Of a stretch of 7,968 nucleotides of DNA, positions 5,499-7,968 are shown one piece after another. This stretch comes from Acidobacteriota bacterium. GTDB lineage: Bacteria; Acidobacteriota; Terriglobia; UBA7540. Every line of letters begins with the position of its first letter. The first letter of the stretch is position 1. The stretch covers positions 1 through 7,968 of the forward strand of contig JAJYHU010000097.1 of NCBI GenBank assembly GCA_021784615.1, read 5' to 3'. Below the pieces are notes generated by a model. It worked only from the letters and a program-made list of their open reading frames with translations. It did no database searches and was not told the origin of the DNA. The position numbers and the translations under genes were made by a program.

Positions 5499-6500
5499 TC
5501 AATCCCGGCGCTGGAGAACCGGGGGCTTGTCGTCTTCCGGCTTTTGGCTTCCAGCCGGCTGCCCGTTTGGGTTGGTGGTGCTGGTGGTTGGCGCTCGCTT
5601 CCGCAGGGTTGGACCGCCTTCCGCTTTGTCCAGCTTCCTTCGCAGCGTCATGACCGTCGCGAGGCGCGTTTTCACATCGTTAAATTCCGAGGTGCTGACC
5701 AGATATTCGTCGCGCTTCGGCAGCAGCGTCTCAATTTCTTTTTCGGCTTTGATGATCCGGTTCCCTGTCGGTGGATGATCTGCAAAGATCGTCGGAACGC
5801 TGCCGGGACTGCTCCGCTGTTCCTGGACGATTTTCCCGAAAAATGCCACGTACGCATTGGGATCATAACTCGCTTTGTACATATACTGAATCCCCAGGAA
5901 GTCCGCTTCAGCTTCATCGTTGCGGGTAAATTTCAGGAACGCCAGCGGCACTCCGTTCATGTATGCTTCCATGACTCCGTAATAAACAGCCGCAGACATC
6001 GGGGTGAAGATCAAGGGCAGCATCGCATATTGCAGAATGGTCTGTTTGGTCATCTGGCTTGCCCAATGCCGGGCCGCGACGTGCGCAATCTCATGGGCCA
6101 TCACGCCGGCCAGTTGGTCTTCTTCGTCAGCCGCCTTGAGCAGGCCGGTATTCACGTAAAGAAAGCCGCCGGGAAGAGCGAAGGCATTGATGTCCGGGGA
6201 GTCGATAACTTTGACGGTCAGAGGAATCTTTAAGTCTGAATTGCGTGCCACGTTCTGCGCTACGCGATTCACGTACTCATTGATCACCGGATCCTTGATA
6301 ATCCTTGCCGAGCGATCAATTTCCTGGGCATAGCGTTTGCCGATCGTGATTTCCTTTTCCTCGGAAATCATGCTGCGATGGGCTACTTTCCGGTTTCCAA
6401 TGGCGCTGACATTGTCTTTTTGGTCGGAAGACCAGCCGGGAACGCTTGCTGCGATGAGCACGATGAACAACCCCGCGGAAAGGATCCTAAGGTTTCTCAT
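5499..6500 (-). CDS. M48 family metallopeptidase, exported (BepA/LoiP-like)
   Basis: A 333-residue exported zinc peptidase. Residues 1-24 form a signal peptide (basic start, hydrophobic 7-20, no lipobox Cys), so it should act in the periplasm. The zinc site is HEIAH (136-140: H136, E137, H140) with a third ligand, probably E196, in the ExEAD motif ending at D200. VIDSPDINAFALPGGFLYVNTGLL (98-121) is the family's substrate-cleft strand. The DHPPTGNRI segment (241-249) carries H242, which matches the His reported to act as a zinc-site switch in E. coli BepA. Such enzymes degrade misfolded or stalled outer-membrane proteins. Unlike BepA (about 490 residues) it has no TPR domain. Instead a Thr/Pro/Asn-rich, probably disordered tail runs from about 303 to 333. 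The start is well supported by GAGGAG seven bases upstream. It is monocistronic and convergent with the DUF507 genes. Confidence 0.93.
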   Translation of the reverse strand: MRNLRILSAGLFIVLIAASVPGWSSDQKDNVSAIGNRKVAHRSMISEEKEITIGKRYAQEIDRSARIIKDPVINEYVNRVAQNVARNSDLKIPLTVKVIDSPDINAFALPGGFLYVNTGLLKAADEEDQLAGVMAHEIAHVAARHWASQMTKQTILQYAMLPLIFTPMSAAVYYGVMEAYMNGVPLAFLKFTRNDEAEADFLGIQYMYKASYDPNAYVAFFGKIVQEQRSSPGSVPTIFADHPPTGNRIIKAEKEIETLLPKRDEYLVSTSEFNDVKTRLATVMTLRRKLDKAEGGPTLRKRAPTTSTTNPNGQPAGSQKPEDDKPPVLQRRD

Positions 6501-6507
6501 AGCGGCT

Positions 6508-6513
6508 CTCCTC
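6508..6513 (-). promoter_or_regulatory. Strong Shine-Dalgarno GAGGAG of the M48 gene
   Basis: On the minus strand GAGGAG lies seven bases before the ATG at 6500-6498. It is the strongest ribosome site in the window and confirms the start with a complete signal peptide. Confidence 0.75.
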
Positions 6514-6523
6514 GCTTTATTTA

Positions 6524-6529
6524 ATTATA
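6524..6529 (-). promoter_or_regulatory. Likely -10 element of the M48 gene
   Basis: The minus strand reads a perfect TATAAT here. Transcription would start near 6517, leaving a leader of about 16 bases that contains the Shine-Dalgarno. No good -35 is seen 16-18 bases upstream (TGTTGC at 6542-6547 is the nearest candidate and is poor). A second TATAAT on the same strand at 6591-6596 is an alternative. Confidence 0.4.
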
Positions 6530-6762
6530 CTGCGCCTTCTCGCAACAGGATTCCGATTCCCAGCTTGGCTCTTTAAGCCTACAATACACTATTATAGATC
6601 ATTATGGTGTGCAGGACGTTACATGAAATCGGCAAGGCGACGGCCCGATGCGGTGTCCTAATCGCTTGATATGAATGGGGTTGGCTTGTAGGGCCGGATG
6701 CTTCGTTTTTGGGGGGATTGCGGGCGACTGTCTCGTTTGTCCTTGCGCGAGCTTTTCGGCCG
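6530..6762. other. Non-coding divergent spacer between the M48 gene and the small + strand gene
   Basis: No gene with coding bias or a ribosome site is seen. The left part is AT-rich with two minus-strand TATAAT copies (6524-6529 and 6591-6596). Further right, CGGCCC (6641-6646) and GGGCCG (6691-6696) form an inverted repeat with a 44-base loop, followed by GGATGCTTCGTTTTT. This could be a structured leader or small RNA, but the support is weak. Confidence 0.4.
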
Positions 6763-6791
6763 TTGACTCTGCAAATCAGGCGCTATAGATT
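6763..6791 (+). promoter_or_regulatory. Promoter for the small + strand gene
   Basis: TTGACT at 6763-6768 and TAGATT at 6786-6791 are separated by 17 bases, with five and four matches to the sigma70 consensus. Transcription would start near 6798, just before the leader ORF at 6810 and about 65 bases before the preferred start of the small gene. Confidence 0.5.
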
Positions 6792-6809
6792 GGCCTGCTT
6801 AAGGTGGAT

Positions 6810-6845
6810 ATGAAAAAAGCCGATCCGCTTGCTGATGCTCGCTGA
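6810..6845 (+). CDS. Possible 11-codon leader ORF
   Basis: An ATG at 6810, with AAGG five bases upstream (6801-6804), opens MKKADPLADAR and stops at 6845. It sits directly downstream of a plausible promoter and ends 19 bases before the preferred start of the next gene. It may be a leader peptide that couples translation, or the true 5' end of the next gene separated by a frameshift, since the next frame is open across this point. It could also be chance. Confidence 0.25.
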   Translation: MKKADPLADAR

Positions 6846-6864
6846 CGATGAGGGGGCTTTCCTG

Positions 6865-7083
6865 ATGGCGGTTGCTAAGATACAGCCGGGGCAGCTCTGG
6901 CGCCTGGACGAAACAGGCGAAAACTGGTTGGTAACGAAAGTCTATTCAGAAGCTTTTGCTTCATATGCCATGCTTCGCAGGGTGGGCAGAACAGAAGATG
7001 TCCGCCGCGTGAAGGTTCTGAACTCGAAGGACGGGGCCGTTTTGACCGGCTTTACATTTGCGCAAGGCTCAGGAGAGTTTTAA
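6865..7083 (+). CDS. Small unrecognised protein, possible SH3-like beta fold
   Basis: A 72-residue protein that I do not recognise. The sequence alternates short hydrophobic strands with turns: IQPGQLWRL (7-15), WLVTKVY (20-26), SYAMLRRVG (31-39), RRVKVLN and a final LTGFTFAQ. An opening PGQ-W and closing strand pair suggest a small beta barrel of the SH3 or KOW sort; that is only a guess. It has no signal peptide or membrane segment. The start at 6865 is chosen because GAGGGGG (6850-6856) lies eight bases upstream; in-frame alternatives are ATG 6835 and TTG 6829, which add ten or twelve residues. Third-position base use looks coding throughout. It sits 75 bases before the dedA-like gene in the same direction. 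Confidence 0.6.
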   Translation: MAVAKIQPGQLWRLDETGENWLVTKVYSEAFASYAMLRRVGRTEDVRRVKVLNSKDGAVLTGFTFAQGSGEF

Positions 7084-7094
7084 GCCGGCCCTTT

Positions 7095-7112
7095 TCTGCG
7101 CTTTGCCGCAGA
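7095..7112 (+). repeat. Short hairpin between the small gene and the DedA gene
   Basis: TCTGCG (7095-7100), a six-base loop and CGCAGA (7107-7112) form a perfect six-pair stem. No T-run follows on either strand, so it is not a clear terminator. It may weaken read-through or stabilise the message end. Confidence 0.3.
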
Positions 7113-7158
7113 TGTCACTATCGGGTTTGCCCTTAAATCTTCTGGCGTGCTTCCCAAA

Positions 7159-7782
7159 ATGCTTTCACATGCGCTCAACCTTGTAGGCGTTCTTGTCATC
7201 TCCTTCATCTCCGGCTCAGGCTATCTGGGGATCGTTTTGCTGATGGCGATCGAGTCGGCGTGCATCCCGCTGCCTTCGGAAGTCATCATGCCGTTTTCAG
7301 GCTACTTGGTTTCCGTCGGACGCTTCAGCCTGTTGGGAGTGGCGCTGGCGGGGGCATTGGGCTGCAATCTGGGGTCGATTGCCGCGTACTACGCGGGTGC
7401 AAGGGGCGGACGGCCGCTTGCGGAGCGCTACGGCCATTACGTTCTGGTAACGCGCCGCGACCTGGAGTTGGCTGAGCGGTGGTTTGCCCGCTACGGCGAC
7501 TGGGCCGTCTTCTTCGCCCGTCTGCTTCCCGTGGTCAGAACCTTTATTGCGCTTCCGGCCGGTATTGCCCGCATGAATTTTGTGCGTTTCAACATCTACA
7601 CTTTTCTTGGCTCGCTGCCTTGGTGTTACGCTCTTGCCTATGCAGGGATGAAGCTGGGCCAACGCTGGAAGACCCTCGGACCGTATTTCCACCGCTTCGA
7701 CACGGTCTTTATGGTTCTCCTGATTGCCGGAGCCTTGTGGTTTATCCGCAACCGCTGGAAGAACCGCTTGCCTGCGGATTGA
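7159..7782 (+). CDS. DedA family membrane protein
   Basis: A 207-residue inner-membrane protein of the DedA (SNARE-associated) family, the usual length. Members are linked to membrane potential, envelope stress and, for some, recycling of undecaprenyl phosphate or phospholipid flipping. The signature is complete: hydrophobic stretch 9-31, then E32 and CIPLPSEVIMPFSGYL (35-50) as the first re-entrant region, a second hydrophobic stretch about 57-80, FFARLLPVVRTFIALPAG (118-135) with the conserved Arg pair R121 and R127, then M139 and a hydrophobic segment (146-163). The final helix is about 183-196, with a basic tail. An in-frame GTG at 7147 would add four residues. Neither start has a good Shine-Dalgarno, so the choice of ATG is tentative. 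The substrate and exact role are unknown. Confidence 0.9.
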   Translation: MLSHALNLVGVLVISFISGSGYLGIVLLMAIESACIPLPSEVIMPFSGYLVSVGRFSLLGVALAGALGCNLGSIAAYYAGARGGRPLAERYGHYVLVTRRDLELAERWFARYGDWAVFFARLLPVVRTFIALPAGIARMNFVRFNIYTFLGSLPWCYALAYAGMKLGQRWKTLGPYFHRFDTVFMVLLIAGALWFIRNRWKNRLPAD

Positions 7783-7783
7783 A

Positions 7784-7831
7784 TTCCGCCCGCGCGCCGC
7801 AACTGCCGGTTAACCTGCTGGGAGGGCGGAA
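7784..7831. repeat. Inverted repeat between convergent genes, possible bidirectional terminator
   Basis: TTCCGCCC (7784-7791) and GGGCGGAA (7824-7831) are perfect eight-base inverted copies separated by 32 bases. The stem lies between the stop of the DedA gene (7782) and the stop of the convergent gene on the minus strand (7850). No T-run follows, so if it terminates transcription it is not a classic intrinsic terminator. Confidence 0.35.
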
Positions 7832-7849
7832 CGGCCGCGCTCGAGAGCC

Positions 7850-7968
7850 TTAGACCGACTTCACGGGCAGCGTGACGATATCTTCGACGGCGGCCACCTC
7901 GAGAGTGACAAACGGCTCGCCGTACCGTGTGCCGATCATCAGCCCGAAATGCCGGCCAAGAGACCCGA
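7850..7968 (-). CDS. Unrecognised protein, C-terminal end (partial)
   Basis: The minus strand is open from the window edge to a TAA at 7852-7850, giving 39 complete codons. The residues include RHFGLMIGTRYGEP, followed by FVTLEVAAVEDIVTLPVKSV at the end. Third positions are dominated by G and C, as in the neighbouring genes, and no other frame is as convincing here, so this is very likely the real end of a gene transcribed toward the DedA gene. The short beta-rich tail is not enough to name a family. The gene start lies beyond the window. Confidence 0.55.
   Translation of the reverse strand, partial: GSLGRHFGLMIGTRYGEPFVTLEVAAVEDIVTLPVKSV

Noticed and set aside
5544..6233. Open frame of 229 codons on the + strand opposite the M48 gene
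   Set aside because: The minus-strand frame has a signal peptide, HEIAH and ExEAD motifs and a strong ribosome site; the + frame has no recognisable feature.
6604..6669. Short + strand ORF starting MVCRTLHEIGK in the spacer
   Set aside because: No ribosome site, no promoter in a good place and only 21 codons; chance is the better explanation.
7297..7692. Open frame of 131 codons on the minus strand opposite the DedA gene
   Set aside because: No motif and no start signal; the + strand has the full DedA signature.

Overview
The window is ordinary bacterial chromosome of middling-to-high GC. Genes are close-packed with short spacers, and there is no insertion sequence, phage gene or CRISPR array. 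Gene content points to an environmental bacterium outside the model groups: a tandem pair of DUF507 genes beside a tRNA-Val/tRNA-Asp pair, a stand-alone CoA-dependent acid-degradation cluster, a periplasmic M48 protease and a DedA protein. Nitrospirota, Methylomirabilota/Rokubacteria-like lineages, Acidobacteriota or Desulfobacterota would all fit; the sequence alone does not let me choose.

Region 1 (1-4250, all + strand) is a catabolic gene cluster. It opens with the last 83 residues of a 2-oxoacid dehydrogenase E2 acyltransferase. Next come a mandelate-racemase-type enolase-superfamily enzyme with a complete catalytic set, a small MaoC-type (hot-dog) enoyl-CoA hydratase, a class III (CaiB/BaiF) CoA-transferase and a CitE-like (HpcH/HpaI) C-C lyase. 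A probable rho-independent terminator follows. The last three genes are packed with 12-16 base gaps and form the hydratase/CoA-transferase/lyase trio seen in itaconate, mesaconate and citramalate breakdown. There the transferase activates an acid, the hydratase makes a 3-hydroxyacyl-CoA and the lyase cleaves it to acetyl-CoA (or another acyl-CoA) plus a 2-oxo acid. A possible extra promoter with an ATTGT-N6-ACAAT palindrome lies between the racemase-like gene and the trio.

Region 2 (4250-4770) carries tRNA-Val(UAC) and tRNA-Asp(GUC), both on the minus strand and both with encoded CCA ends, with a hairpin in the spacer between them.

Region 3 (4720-5390, +) is a clear sigma70-type promoter driving two adjacent DUF507 genes. 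Region 4 (5499-6530, -) is a secreted M48 metallopeptidase converging on them, with its own promoter and a strong Shine-Dalgarno. Region 5 (6530-7782, +) is an upstream spacer with a promoter, a small unrecognised protein of about 72 residues possibly preceded by an 11-codon leader ORF, and a DedA-family membrane protein. Region 6 (7784-7968) holds a long inverted repeat and the C-terminal end of an unrecognised minus-strand gene running off the window.
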